From assembly GCF_014201465.1 (NCBI RefSeq), contig NZ_JACHEP010000018.1, forward strand, positions 1-63,237: a stretch of 63,237 bases of DNA, given 5' to 3'. The stretch is from Anoxybacteroides tepidamans. GTDB lineage: Bacteria; Bacillota; Bacilli; Bacillales; Anoxybacillaceae. The notes beneath the pieces are model-generated. The model was not told where the DNA came from. It ran no database searches and saw only the letters and a list, made by a program, of their open reading frames with translations. Numbering within the stretch: the stretch's first letter is position 1; each line of letters begins with the position of its first letter. A program made the translations under genes and the position numbers. Below are positions 54,975-63,237 of this stretch, in pieces.

Positions 54975-55946
54975 TTACGCCCACCACATTTCACTGAGCG
55001 TTTCTTTAAAGAGAATTCCTTTTAGCAAATTTACTGCTTTACTTAATCCTTCATCAATAGAGGCAAGCATGTCTTCATGTTCAATAGAAAGAACATAATC
55101 ATATCCTACTGCCCGTAAAGCACTTACCATATCTTTCCAAAACTTTTCGCTATGGCCATAGCCCACAGATCGGAATGTCCAAGCGCGATCTAAAATTCTG
55201 CTGTAGTGCTTTGTATCTAGTACACCGTTTACTCGAATATTAGCTTGATCTAAGTACGTATCTTTTGCATGAACATGGAAGATCGCATTTTCCCGTCCCA
55301 GCTTTTTAATCGCTTCTACCGGATCAATCCCTTGCCATACTAAATGACTCGGGTCGAAGTTAGCACCGATACTAGGACCTACATGTTCCCTTAATTTTAA
55401 TAAAGTTTCCGGATTATATACGACAAACCCCGGATGCATTTCAAATGCAATTTGATTTACTCCATGTAATTGCGCAAATTTCGCTTCTTCTTTCCAATAA
55501 GGAATAACGACTTCATTCCATTGCCAATCTAATAGTTCTAAATATTCAGGAGGCCAAGAACATGTAACCCAATTCGGATATTTTGCATTCGGATGATCTC
55601 CAGGACATCCGGAAAAACCATTAACGACAGGAACGCCTAGACGCTCTGCCAACAATATCGTTTTTCTCCATACTTCATGGGATTGAGTTGCAAACTTCTT
55701 ATCGGGATGAAGTGGATTACCATGGCAGCTAAGCGCACTAATTGTTAAGCCTCTACTTTCTATCGCACGCTGGAAAGTTCTTATTTTTTCCGGATTTTCC
55801 AACAGTTCATCTGGATTACAATGGCTATTCCCTGGGTAATTGCCAGTACCTAACTCGATTGCTTCAATACCCATCTCGCATATCTTATCCAGCATGTCTT
55901 CGAATGCTAGGTTTTGATAAAGAACGGTAAACACGCCTAATTTCAT
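54975..55946 (-). CDS. Sugar phosphate isomerase/epimerase (TIM barrel)
   Basis: The protein has 323 residues from MKLGVFTVLYQNLAFEDML. The AP endonuclease 2-like barrel is seen in IEAIELGTGNYPGNSHC, GANFDPSHLVWQG and AIFHVHAKDTYLD, which supply metal-binding Asp, His and Glu. Family members act on inosose, xylose or related ketoses. The ATG overlaps the upstream stop in an ATGA, with AGGAGGTG as ribosome site. It is the last gene of the operon. Confidence 0.85.
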   Translation of the reverse strand: MKLGVFTVLYQNLAFEDMLDKICEMGIEAIELGTGNYPGNSHCNPDELLENPEKIRTFQRAIESRGLTISALSCHGNPLHPDKKFATQSHEVWRKTILLAERLGVPVVNGFSGCPGDHPNAKYPNWVTCSWPPEYLELLDWQWNEVVIPYWKEEAKFAQLHGVNQIAFEMHPGFVVYNPETLLKLREHVGPSIGANFDPSHLVWQGIDPVEAIKKLGRENAIFHVHAKDTYLDQANIRVNGVLDTKHYSRILDRAWTFRSVGYGHSEKFWKDMVSALRAVGYDYVLSIEHEDMLASIDEGLSKAVNLLKGILFKETLSEMWWA

Positions 55947-57109
55947 CGGAGCACCTCCTGTCCTGTTTCTACTTTGACCCATCTTTTTTCTTCATTACTC
56001 TTTACAATCGCTTCGATTAACTGCATAATGCGGTGGCCATCTTCTATCGTCGCAAAAGAGGATGCCGATACATTCGGATATGTTTTTACCGCTGTATAAA
56101 AATCAATAAATAAATTCTTTAACCCATCCGGCCAGCCCTCTTGATGCCCGCCAGGATAGTGAGCAAGAGCAGCGGCAACAGGGGATAACAACGATGGATC
56201 GCGCATAAGCTCCATGTTCCCTCCATCCCGCCTGCCAATCCATAATTTATTCGGCTCTTCTTGATTCCAATAAAGCGTACCTTGTTTTGCAGCAATTTCA
56301 AACGTAAGGTAGTTTTTTCGTCCAGCATTTACCTGCGATACAACAAATGCTCCATGAGTCCCGTCTTCAAAATGAACGATCACACTTCCGCAGTCTTCAC
56401 TGTCAATTTGTATTTCTTCAAACGCTTCTTGGCCTCTGCTTTGGAACGTTTCTACCTCACCAATCGGTTTTTTTCGTACGGGATGCACGGTCTTTAGATC
56501 TGCGAATACTTCGACAATCTTTTTATTAAGCACATATTGAACGGTATCACACCAATGTGAGCCGATGTCAGCAATAGCGCGGGATTTACCGTTTCTCTTT
56601 GCATCTAGCCGCCAGTTATAATCGGTATCGTACAGAAGCCAATCTTGAAGATACGTCCCATGCACAAGATGCACAGGTCCGTATTCCCCTTTATCAATAA
56701 GCTCCTTTGCCTGAGCCACTAATGGATAATGCCGATAGTTAAAACATACTCCGGCTACTACATGTTTCGATTTAGCCAACTCCACTAATTCGCGGGATTC
56801 TTCACTCGTCATCGCTAATGGCTTTTCCGATAATAGATGCTTCCCTTTTTCTAACACTTTTTTGTTCACGGTATAGTGCAAATAGTTTGGCGTGCAATTA
56901 TGAACAACGTCTACTTCCGAATCTTCAATTAACTCGTCTACACTCCCATAAAAATTCGGAATGGAAAACTGTTCTGCCATTCGTTTCGCCTTTTCTAATG
57001 CGCTGCCGCTAATAGCAACCACTTCAACGCCACTTAATCGCCTTAATGCTTCTATATGCGATTTTGCTGAAAAACCAGTACCAATAATCCCTACTTTAAT
57101 CAGCGACAT
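55943..57109 (-). CDS. Gfo/Idh/MocA-family dehydrogenase (second)
   Basis: The protein has 388 residues. The Rossmann fold GIIGTGFSAKSH comes first, then the family SEKPLAM and the catalytic-region ADIGSHWCD. It would oxidise a polyol or sugar with NAD(P). It shows clear kinship with the paralogue at 59662-60846 (both have GTYLQDW). It lies between permease and isomerase genes. Confidence 0.85.
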   Translation of the reverse strand: MSLIKVGIIGTGFSAKSHIEALRRLSGVEVVAISGSALEKAKRMAEQFSIPNFYGSVDELIEDSEVDVVHNCTPNYLHYTVNKKVLEKGKHLLSEKPLAMTSEESRELVELAKSKHVVAGVCFNYRHYPLVAQAKELIDKGEYGPVHLVHGTYLQDWLLYDTDYNWRLDAKRNGKSRAIADIGSHWCDTVQYVLNKKIVEVFADLKTVHPVRKKPIGEVETFQSRGQEAFEEIQIDSEDCGSVIVHFEDGTHGAFVVSQVNAGRKNYLTFEIAAKQGTLYWNQEEPNKLWIGRRDGGNMELMRDPSLLSPVAAALAHYPGGHQEGWPDGLKNLFIDFYTAVKTYPNVSASSFATIEDGHRIMQLIEAIVKSNEEKRWVKVETGQEVLR

Positions 57110-57119
57110 ATGCTTCCTC

Positions 57120-58124
57120 CTATTTTTTCAATGTTTTTCTTCCAAATGCCACTGCTAAAATAATAATGAGTCCTTTTACAATCATTTGTTGGCTAACATC
57201 CAATCCCATAATGATTAAACCGTTGTTAATAGTACCAATCATTAAAGAACCGATGACCGTACCAATAACTGTACCAACCCCGCCAAATAAACTTGTTCCA
57301 CCGAGGATAACAGCGGCAATAACTGATAACTCATCCCCTTCACCAAACGTAAATCTTCCTGCATGCATCCGACCTGCATATAGCAGTCCGGCAAATCCCG
57401 CCATTAAACCTGATCCTACAAAGACAAGAAATTTAATTTTCGACGTTTTCACGCCAGTAAATTTGGCAGCCATCTCGTTCCCGCCAGTTGCCAATGTCTG
57501 TCTTCCAAACGCTGTTTTCTTCAAAATAATATGACCAATCACCGTAATAACGAGCGTCCATACTAGTAAAATAGGGATGGATCCAATATCCCCTGAACCG
57601 AATAAAAAGTTAAACGTGGAGTGAACAATCGGAACTGGAGCGGTATCGGTAATCCACATTGCTAATCCTTTGACAATCCCCATCATCCCTAATGTTACAA
57701 GGAAAGAAGGAATGGCTACCTTCGTGATAAGAAGACCATTGACTACTCCGATCACTAATCCTGTCCCTAATCCGACAGCTACTCCTCCTAACAGCCCTAA
57801 CCCTGCTTTCAGCGCTAATGCAGCTGTCAATGAAGCAAGGGCAGTAATGGAACCAACAGAAAGATCAATTTCACCGGTGCTAATGACAAACGTCATCGCT
57901 ACTCCCATAATCGAGATCATTGCCGTTTGTCGTGCGATATTGAGCAAATTGGATGTTGTCAAAAATCCGTCGTCATACAACGTAACAGAAAAATAAATGA
58001 TCACACCGATGAACGCAATATATACAATATAATCGCGCCAATCCACTCCTTTAAACCGTTTTGCGAAACTAACACTGTTTTGCAATTTTACTTGCTCGTT
58101 TAGCTTAATGTCCTTGGATGGCAT
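57120..58124 (-). CDS. Sugar ABC transporter permease (RbsC-like)
   Basis: The protein has 334 residues from MPSKDIKLNEQ, with eight or more transmembrane helices. GVAMTFVISTGEIDLSVGSI and FGRQTLATGGNEMAAKFTGV are RbsC-family motifs. The start 58124 has GAGGAGG upstream and overlaps the ATPase end by 20 bp. It forms the channel for the adjacent binding protein. Confidence 0.9.
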   Translation of the reverse strand: MPSKDIKLNEQVKLQNSVSFAKRFKGVDWRDYIVYIAFIGVIIYFSVTLYDDGFLTTSNLLNIARQTAMISIMGVAMTFVISTGEIDLSVGSITALASLTAALALKAGLGLLGGVAVGLGTGLVIGVVNGLLITKVAIPSFLVTLGMMGIVKGLAMWITDTAPVPIVHSTFNFLFGSGDIGSIPILLVWTLVITVIGHIILKKTAFGRQTLATGGNEMAAKFTGVKTSKIKFLVFVGSGLMAGFAGLLYAGRMHAGRFTFGEGDELSVIAAVILGGTSLFGGVGTVIGTVIGSLMIGTINNGLIIMGLDVSQQMIVKGLIIILAVAFGRKTLKK

Positions 58125-59604
58125 GTTGGAGAACCTCCTCTGAATGAATCTCTTTCCGTTTGAGCTCCTTGACAACCTCTCCTCCATGAACGACGATAAT
58201 TCTGTCACTTACGGCAAGAAGTTCTTGTAGCTCTGAAGAAATCACTAAAACCGCTTTTCCGCTATCTGCTAACTTTCGAATAATATCCATAATTTCCGTC
58301 TTTGCACCAATATCTACACCGATGGTTGGTTCATCTAAAACCAAAATATCAGGATTATTCGCTAGCCATTTTGCTAAAACGATTTTCTGTTGGTTTCCTC
58401 CGGATAACAATCGCACTGTTTTAAAAATGTCATCTGTCTTAATATTTAACGTTTTAACAAACGTTTCCGCTATATCGTTTGCTTTTCGATTATCTAGGAA
58501 GATGCCTCTTTTAATTTTTGAAAGAATTGGTAAAATAATATTTTCCTTTACACTATGCTGCAGTATTAATCCTTGCATTCTTCGATCTTCCGGAATAAGC
58601 GCTATACCAACATTGATCGCATCCACAGGATCTTTAATCGTACATTTTTTCCCTTTAACAAAAATTTCTCCACCATCAATTGGATCAATTCCAAAGATGG
58701 CCCGAACCATCTCTGATCTTCCGCTTCCCATGAGTCCGGCAACACCAAGAATCTCCCCCGGATATAATCGAAAGCTAATATTTTTGACTTTCGTCCCCGA
58801 GGCAAGATTTTTTACTTCTAATACTGGAGTTCCTTCTGTTGAATAAACTCTTTCCTTCCACTCAAACGCTTTATCCAAATCTGCGCCTACAATATGTTGA
58901 ATGACCGTTTCCATGCTTATCTCGTCGCAATTTTCCGTCGTAATTTTTTTACCGTCACGTAAAACCGTAATTCGGTCACAAATTTGGAAGATTTCATCCA
59001 TGCGATGTGATATATAAATGATAGAGATCCCTTTTTCTTTCAATTTATGAATAATATCAAAAAGAACCTCTGTTTCTTTTTTCGTTAAAGAGGAAGTTGG
59101 TTCATCCATGATTAAAATTTTTGTGTTTTGCGATAACGCTTTAGCAATTTCTGTCATTTGCCAATATCCAACACCGAGATTGGCAATCACATCGGTTGGT
59201 TCGACATCTACTTCTAATTCTTTTAATAGCTCCTTCGTTTTTTCATTACATAACTTTTCATTGAGAAATCCTATCGAATTTTTTGGTTCACGTGTCAAAA
59301 ATATATTTTGAGCAACCGTTAATGTTGGTACTAAACTGAACTCTTGGAAAATCATTGATATATAATTTCTTTTCGCATCTTCCGTATTATTGATCGAAAC
59401 TTTTTTTCCTTCAATGAAGATTTCACCTTCATCCGCCGTATAAACTCCGGTTAATATTTTCATCAATGTGGATTTTCCAGCACCGTTTCCTCCCATCAGT
59501 GCGTGAACTTCTCCTTTGTGGAGTGAGAAGTTGACGGAATCGAGCACTTTAATCCCATTAAAAGACTTTGAAATTCCTTCCATTGATAATAGAGGCTGTT
59601 GCAT
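58105..59604 (-). CDS. Sugar ABC transporter ATP-binding protein (RbsA/MglA-like, two domains)
   Basis: The protein has 499 residues. The first domain has Walker A GGNGAGKST and Walker B ILIMDEPTSSL. The second has GLMGSGRSEMVRAIFG in place of a canonical Walker A, with signature LSGGNQQKIVLA and LVLDEPTIGVD. This asymmetry is normal for the family. The start is ATG 59604 after GAAGGTG. A 32-nt perfect hairpin lies just upstream. Confidence 0.9.
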   Translation of the reverse strand: MQQPLLSMEGISKSFNGIKVLDSVNFSLHKGEVHALMGGNGAGKSTLMKILTGVYTADEGEIFIEGKKVSINNTEDAKRNYISMIFQEFSLVPTLTVAQNIFLTREPKNSIGFLNEKLCNEKTKELLKELEVDVEPTDVIANLGVGYWQMTEIAKALSQNTKILIMDEPTSSLTKKETEVLFDIIHKLKEKGISIIYISHRMDEIFQICDRITVLRDGKKITTENCDEISMETVIQHIVGADLDKAFEWKERVYSTEGTPVLEVKNLASGTKVKNISFRLYPGEILGVAGLMGSGRSEMVRAIFGIDPIDGGEIFVKGKKCTIKDPVDAINVGIALIPEDRRMQGLILQHSVKENIILPILSKIKRGIFLDNRKANDIAETFVKTLNIKTDDIFKTVRLLSGGNQQKIVLAKWLANNPDILVLDEPTIGVDIGAKTEIMDIIRKLADSGKAVLVISSELQELLAVSDRIIVVHGGEVVKELKRKEIHSEEVLQHAIQGH

Positions 59605-59624
59605 TATAATCACCTTCTTTTTTA

Positions 59625-59656
59625 TTGGGGGCTACTTTCGTGAAAGTAGCCCCCAA
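59625..59656 (-). promoter_or_regulatory. Very stable intercistronic hairpin before the ATPase gene
   Basis: TTGGGGGCTACTTTC and GAAAGTAGCCCCCAA form a 15-bp perfect stem with a 2-nt gap as loop. No U-run follows on the minus strand. It lies between the dehydrogenase stop and the ATPase ribosome site, and may protect upstream mRNA or lower ATPase and permease expression. Confidence 0.6.
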
Positions 59657-59661
59657 AATTC

Positions 59662-60846
59662 CTAGTTTACACTTAACGATGTCTCATTTAAGCTGATCCA
59701 CATACCTTTTTCAGCAGATTCTAAAATGGCGTCGCAAATAACGGCGATACGATAACCGTCATAGAAGTTTGGTGAAACTTCCGTATCTTCGACAATCGAT
59801 TTGAGGAAATCGTAAATTTCAATAATTTTTGTTTCACCGTATCCGATCCCTAGAGCTGGAATCGGCCATAACCCTTCACCATATGGATGGGCAGGTCCTG
59901 TGTAAACGGTTCTAAATCCTTTACTATCGCTTGGATCATCGGCAAAGCATACTTGTAATTCATCGCGCCGTTCATAGTTAAAGTATAACGAGCCTTTTTC
60001 ACCATGGATTTCAAAGGTTAGGAAGTTGTTGCGTCCCCAAGCATTTCGGGTCGCTTCGATGCTACCAACGGCACCGTTTTCAAATTTTAATAAGGTCGAG
60101 AACTCATCATCGACATCAACTATTCCTTTAGGAGTATCAGCTTGTCCTTTCACTGTACCTAATTTATCAACACCACCAGTTTGAATCGGTCTTTCCGGCA
60201 CCCATGTTTTTGTGATGGCCATTACCTCTGAAATTTCTCCTACAAGATAGCGTGCAAAGTCAATAACGTGTGTACCGATATCTCCTAACGCTCCCGAACC
60301 CGCGACCTTTTTCTGAAAACGCCATGACAATGGAGAGTTAGGATCCGCTGACCAGTCTTGCAAGTACGTACCGCGAAAATTAAGGATTTTACCGATTCTC
60401 CCTTCTTCAATATACTTTTTAGCAAGAGCCACAGCTGGAGTTCTTCTGTAGTTGAACGCAACCATATGCTTAACGCCTGCTTCCCTTACCGCATCCCACA
60501 TTTTCTTTGCTTCCTCAGCGTTTCGTGCTAACGGCTTTTCGCAAATAATATGTTTTCCAGCTTTCGCAGCTGCAATAGCAATTTCCGCATGAGAGTCATT
60601 TGGTGTTACAATATCTACGATGTCAATGCTTGGATCTTCGATAACATCTCTCCAATTAGCAGTGTAATTTTCATAGCCGAAACGTTGAGCAGCTTCTTTT
60701 GCCAACTCTTCTGTTACATCGACTACAGTTTTACGATAAGGAATTCCCGGAGCTGGCCAAAAGAACATTGGCATTCCAGCGTATGAAAGTGAATGCGCTT
60801 TCCCCATAAATCCTGCACCAATCATCGCAACGTTAAATTTTTTCAT
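59662..60846 (-). CDS. Gfo/Idh/MocA-family dehydrogenase (first)
   Basis: The protein has 394 residues. VAMIGAGFMGKAHSLSYAG is the NAD(P) site, CEKPLARN the family lysine motif and ALGDIGTHVIDFARYLVG the substrate-side motif. It is probably a polyol or inositol-type dehydrogenase. It is cotranscribed after the sugar-binding lipoprotein, 27 bp away. Confidence 0.87.
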   Translation of the reverse strand: MKKFNVAMIGAGFMGKAHSLSYAGMPMFFWPAPGIPYRKTVVDVTEELAKEAAQRFGYENYTANWRDVIEDPSIDIVDIVTPNDSHAEIAIAAAKAGKHIICEKPLARNAEEAKKMWDAVREAGVKHMVAFNYRRTPAVALAKKYIEEGRIGKILNFRGTYLQDWSADPNSPLSWRFQKKVAGSGALGDIGTHVIDFARYLVGEISEVMAITKTWVPERPIQTGGVDKLGTVKGQADTPKGIVDVDDEFSTLLKFENGAVGSIEATRNAWGRNNFLTFEIHGEKGSLYFNYERRDELQVCFADDPSDSKGFRTVYTGPAHPYGEGLWPIPALGIGYGETKIIEIYDFLKSIVEDTEVSPNFYDGYRIAVICDAILESAEKGMWISLNETSLSVN

Positions 60847-60873
60847 AGCACAAAAACCTCCTAGTTAATCTTT

Positions 60874-62061
60874 TTATTTTGCTGCATTTTGGATGGAATC
60901 AGGAGCATCTTTATGATAAACAAGCTTCCATGCATCTAACACATTTTCTTTTGTTACTTTTAATGATGGCACTGCCACATAAGGCGGAGCTTGTTTTCCA
61001 AGCAACGCATAACCAGCTAAAATAGCTTCAGCTATGCCTTGGTCATATGGAAGTTGTGCTCCTAATCCTTTCACGATGCCACCAGAAGCAATCTCTAGTG
61101 CCACGTTCGTTCCTAAATCAATTGTAGTAATCACTAAATCATCGCGTCCAGCTGTTCTCGCCGCGGCTAATGCTCCTTCAGCAGGTACATCCCAAACCGC
61201 GAAAATACCGTCTAAATCTGGATGTTTCGTTAACATACCAGACGCTACTTTTTCTCCATCATTCGGAGCTGTAATACCGCCCCGCGCTACAATTTTGATG
61301 TCAGGATACTTTTCTTTGATTGTCTTTTCAAACGCTTCTGTCCTCTGTTTTGTGACAAAGAAGTCTGCGTCATGGAAAATAACACCGATTTTCCCTTTAC
61401 CGTTTAGTTTATCCGCCATAATTTCTGCAGCTGCTACTCCATTTCCATAGTTATCAGCTGAAACAACACTGACATAATCTTTGCCTGCTGTTAACCCTTG
61501 AGGAGCATTATCCATAAATACGAGTTTTACACCTGCTTCTGCTGCTTTTTTGTATGCTTCGGCAGTAGAAACTGGATCAACCGGAATGCTGACTATAATA
61601 TCCGGTTTTTTTGCTAACACCGTTTCAATATCAGAAACTTGCTTTTCTGCTTTAAAATTCGCATCTGTTACCGCTACTACTTCGATCCCCATCTTTTTAA
61701 ACGTTGCTTTTAGACCATCAATTTGCGCTGTTGACCAGTCATTCCCAGCATAGTGCATCACAATAGCTGCTTTATATTTCCCTTCTTTAATCTTCTGCAC
61801 TTCTTCTTCCGTTAATTGTAATGTTTTTGCAGAAATCGCTGTTTCACCATGAGGACCCTTACTTAAAATTTGTTGATCCCCAGAAATTTCCGGGTTAATG
61901 GTAATTGGCCCCGATGTTGTGCTCTCTCCTGTTTCCTCTACCTTTCCGCCATCGGATGGTTTACTAGAAGAATTGGTAGCGTTTTCTTTTTGGCTGCAAC
62001 CAACAAGAGCAACGATGCTAAGAAGCAAGACGACAATCAACATGGAAAAAAACTTTTTCAT
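60874..62061 (-). CDS. Sugar-binding lipoprotein of ABC transporter (RbsB-like)
   Basis: The protein has 395 residues. The signal peptide ends in the lipobox ALVGC near residue 22, followed by a Ser/Thr/Gly-rich linker. The type I periplasmic-binding fold shows VAVTDANFKAEKQVSDIETV, DIIVSIPVDPVSTAEAYKKA and FMDNAPQGL. An extra segment of about 50 residues precedes the core. It binds the sugar or cyclitol for the RbsA/RbsC-like proteins of this operon. Confidence 0.88.
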   Translation of the reverse strand: MKKFFSMLIVVLLLSIVALVGCSQKENATNSSSKPSDGGKVEETGESTTSGPITINPEISGDQQILSKGPHGETAISAKTLQLTEEEVQKIKEGKYKAAIVMHYAGNDWSTAQIDGLKATFKKMGIEVVAVTDANFKAEKQVSDIETVLAKKPDIIVSIPVDPVSTAEAYKKAAEAGVKLVFMDNAPQGLTAGKDYVSVVSADNYGNGVAAAEIMADKLNGKGKIGVIFHDADFFVTKQRTEAFEKTIKEKYPDIKIVARGGITAPNDGEKVASGMLTKHPDLDGIFAVWDVPAEGALAAARTAGRDDLVITTIDLGTNVALEIASGGIVKGLGAQLPYDQGIAEAILAGYALLGKQAPPYVAVPSLKVTKENVLDAWKLVYHKDAPDSIQNAAK

Positions 62062-62086
62062 ACAACCCTTCCCCCTTCATTAGATG

Positions 62087-62899
62087 CTAAAGATTAAACT
62101 TTCTTAAAAACGCTCTGCTAATTTCCGCGCCTTTTTTCGGATCTGGATAACTATCTAATTCTACAGTAATCCATCCATCATAATTTATTTCTTCTAACGC
62201 TTTTATCATTTCATCAAAGTTTTGATGCCCTTCTCCTAAAGGTAGAAATTGACCGTTGTCATAATCTTTGAAATGGATATACTTAATACGAGACGAATAT
62301 TTTTTGATCACCTCAACCGGATCGCCGCCCCCAGCTTCTATATGAGCTGTATCGGGACATAAATAAATAGACGTCAAACTCATCAGTTTATCCAACTGTT
62401 CCGGAGACTCAACAATCGTTCCTAAATGAGGATGATAACTTGGAATTAAACCATATTTTTCTGCAATCGCTACAACTTTATCAAGGGCATGTCCTAAATC
62501 GATGTAATCGCTTTCCAAAATGCCATTCGTTCGAATTGCGCCGCCTCCAACCACAAAATGTGTTGCACCTAACTCGGATGCGAAAGCAGCAACTTTTTCC
62601 ATCTTTAATAATTCTTCCTCTAAAATGTCAGGGAAAATAAAATTCGCGCCTGAATACACACCAATAAGATCCAATGAATGATCAGCCATCAATTTCTTCA
62701 ATTCTTCTTTTTTATCTATATATTGCATAAGATTTCCATCAAAAATTTCAAATCCTGTATACCCAGTTGCAGCAATATCTTTTAATGCTTCTTCTGTTGA
62801 ACCATTTGCAAGATAGTAAAGATCCTTAACAGATGTAACACCTGCAGGGTGGCCGACTACTCCTCCCCAAGTATTTGTTTGATAACCTAGTTTCATCAT
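62087..62899 (-). CDS. Sugar phosphate isomerase/epimerase, operon first gene
   Basis: The protein has 270 residues from MMKLGYQTNTWGG (ATG 62899 or 62896, after GGAGG). The TIM barrel is seen in TGYTGFEIFDGN, FVVGGGAIRTN, YLCPDTAHIEAGGGDPVEVI and YIHFKDYDNGQFLPLGEG. It resembles IolE/inosose dehydratase-like and xylose isomerase-like enzymes; the exact reaction is unknown. It is the first gene of the operon, behind twin LacI-type palindromes. Confidence 0.83.
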   Translation of the reverse strand: MMKLGYQTNTWGGVVGHPAGVTSVKDLYYLANGSTEEALKDIAATGYTGFEIFDGNLMQYIDKKEELKKLMADHSLDLIGVYSGANFIFPDILEEELLKMEKVAAFASELGATHFVVGGGAIRTNGILESDYIDLGHALDKVVAIAEKYGLIPSYHPHLGTIVESPEQLDKLMSLTSIYLCPDTAHIEAGGGDPVEVIKKYSSRIKYIHFKDYDNGQFLPLGEGHQNFDEMIKALEEINYDGWITVELDSYPDPKKGAEISRAFLRKFNL

Positions 62900-62988
62900 T
62901 ACTACCTCCATTCGAGTTTGATTTGTTTAGGTCATTTACACAACTATACCGGACGTATAGAAATTTCACCACCTCCTCAAGTAAATAA

Positions 62989-63004
62989 ATGTAATCGATT
63001 ACAT
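62989..63004. promoter_or_regulatory. LacI-type operator 1
   Basis: ATGTAATCGATTACAT is a perfect 16-bp palindrome with the central CG typical of LacI-family operators. It is 90 bp upstream of the operon's first start codon. Confidence 0.7.
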
Positions 63005-63031
63005 TGAAAAATGTTTAAAAAAGATAATTTG

Positions 63032-63069
63032 TAGGTTTTAAAATGTAATGGATTACATTTTAAAACCTA
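63032..63069. promoter_or_regulatory. LacI-type operator 2 inside a 38-bp palindrome
   Basis: ATGTAATGGATTACAT (63043-63058) differs from operator 1 by one central base. It is extended by TAGGTTTTAAA and TTTAAAACCTA into two 18-nt arms that are perfect complements. The centres of the two operators are 54 bp apart, about five helical turns. Beyond it, 63070-63237 shows no gene; the regulator is not in the window. Confidence 0.7.
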
Positions 63070-63237
63070 TCTCAACATACTTTTTGCAAGTGTCACGAAT
63101 AATAAGTCGATCTCTCAATATATACTGATTTTTTTCTAATTGACTGTAGTTGAGCAATTTCGATAACAATAATTACCATTTAAAAAGAGACAAACAGGGC
63201 ACCCCTTAGGCGACATGGAGCTGTTTTTTCACAACAT

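Noticed and set aside
63180-63237. Possible terminator at the right edge
   Set aside because: AACAG and CTGTT arms are short and the loop is long, so no claim is made.

Overview
The window looks like chromosome from a Bacillaceae bacterium of the Geobacillus/Parageobacillus/Anoxybacillus group. The basis is moderate GC, strong AGGAGG-type Shine-Dalgarno sites, the divergent gltC-gltAB arrangement, a kip/pxp cluster as in Bacillus, a CotF-like spore-coat remnant and many worn insertion sequences. The genus is an inference from gene content. Almost all of the DNA is metabolic operons on the minus strand, separated by intergenic islands full of transposon debris and structured repeats.

Layout. 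1-7.5 kb: tail of an unknown gene, then glutamate synthase (gltB, gltD) with divergent gltC. 7.5-18.3 kb: a glycolate/glyoxylate block with a YhdH-type oxidoreductase, an IclR regulator, a fumarylacetoacetase-family hydrolase, malic enzyme, malate synthase G and the glycolate oxidase operon glcE-glcF-glcD. Glycolate would be oxidised to glyoxylate, condensed to malate and decarboxylated to pyruvate. The glcB and glcEFD promoters share the same operator-like inverted repeat. 18.7-24.7 kb: N-acetylglucosamine uptake and catabolism (PTS EIICB, NagR, NagB, NagA, a SIS protein and a TIM-barrel protein). 25-29.5 kb: repeats, a TnpB-like remnant, a small zinc protein, a dihaem cytochrome, a CotF remnant and a membrane diguanylate cyclase behind a c-di-GMP-I riboswitch. 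29.5-32.2 kb: a sulfonate/nitrate-type ABC importer. 32.4-38.7 kb: an IS remnant, an MFS transporter, a zinc-finger protein, a three-gene ABC-2 exporter and an aldo/keto reductase. 39-46.1 kb: a repeat, an AbrB-family membrane protein with an iron alcohol dehydrogenase, a threonine aldolase remnant, a five-PAS diguanylate cyclase behind a second c-di-GMP-I riboswitch, and a decayed IS whose truncated end abuts that riboswitch. 46.6-52.3 kb: the 5-oxoprolinase operon (kipR, pxpB, pxpC, pxpA, NRAMP transporter) plus ycsI. 52.6-54.4 kb: an IscB (OMEGA) element with its omega RNA, inside a destroyed DsbA/FrnE-like gene. 54.5-54.8 kb: a 220-bp MITE-like palindromic element. 54.9-63.2 kb: a sugar/cyclitol ABC importer operon with two Gfo/Idh/MocA dehydrogenases and two sugar-phosphate isomerases, behind twin LacI-type palindromes.

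Most interesting: the IscB/omega RNA element, whose predicted guide is read from the disrupted host gene; a cloverleaf-shaped repeat of about 250 bp in three copies; two c-di-GMP riboswitches each controlling a c-di-GMP synthase; a shared glcB/glcEFD operator; and a malic enzyme leader whose only strong Shine-Dalgarno lies about 50 nt from the start codon, across a perfect inverted repeat. No rRNA, tRNA or CRISPR array was seen.
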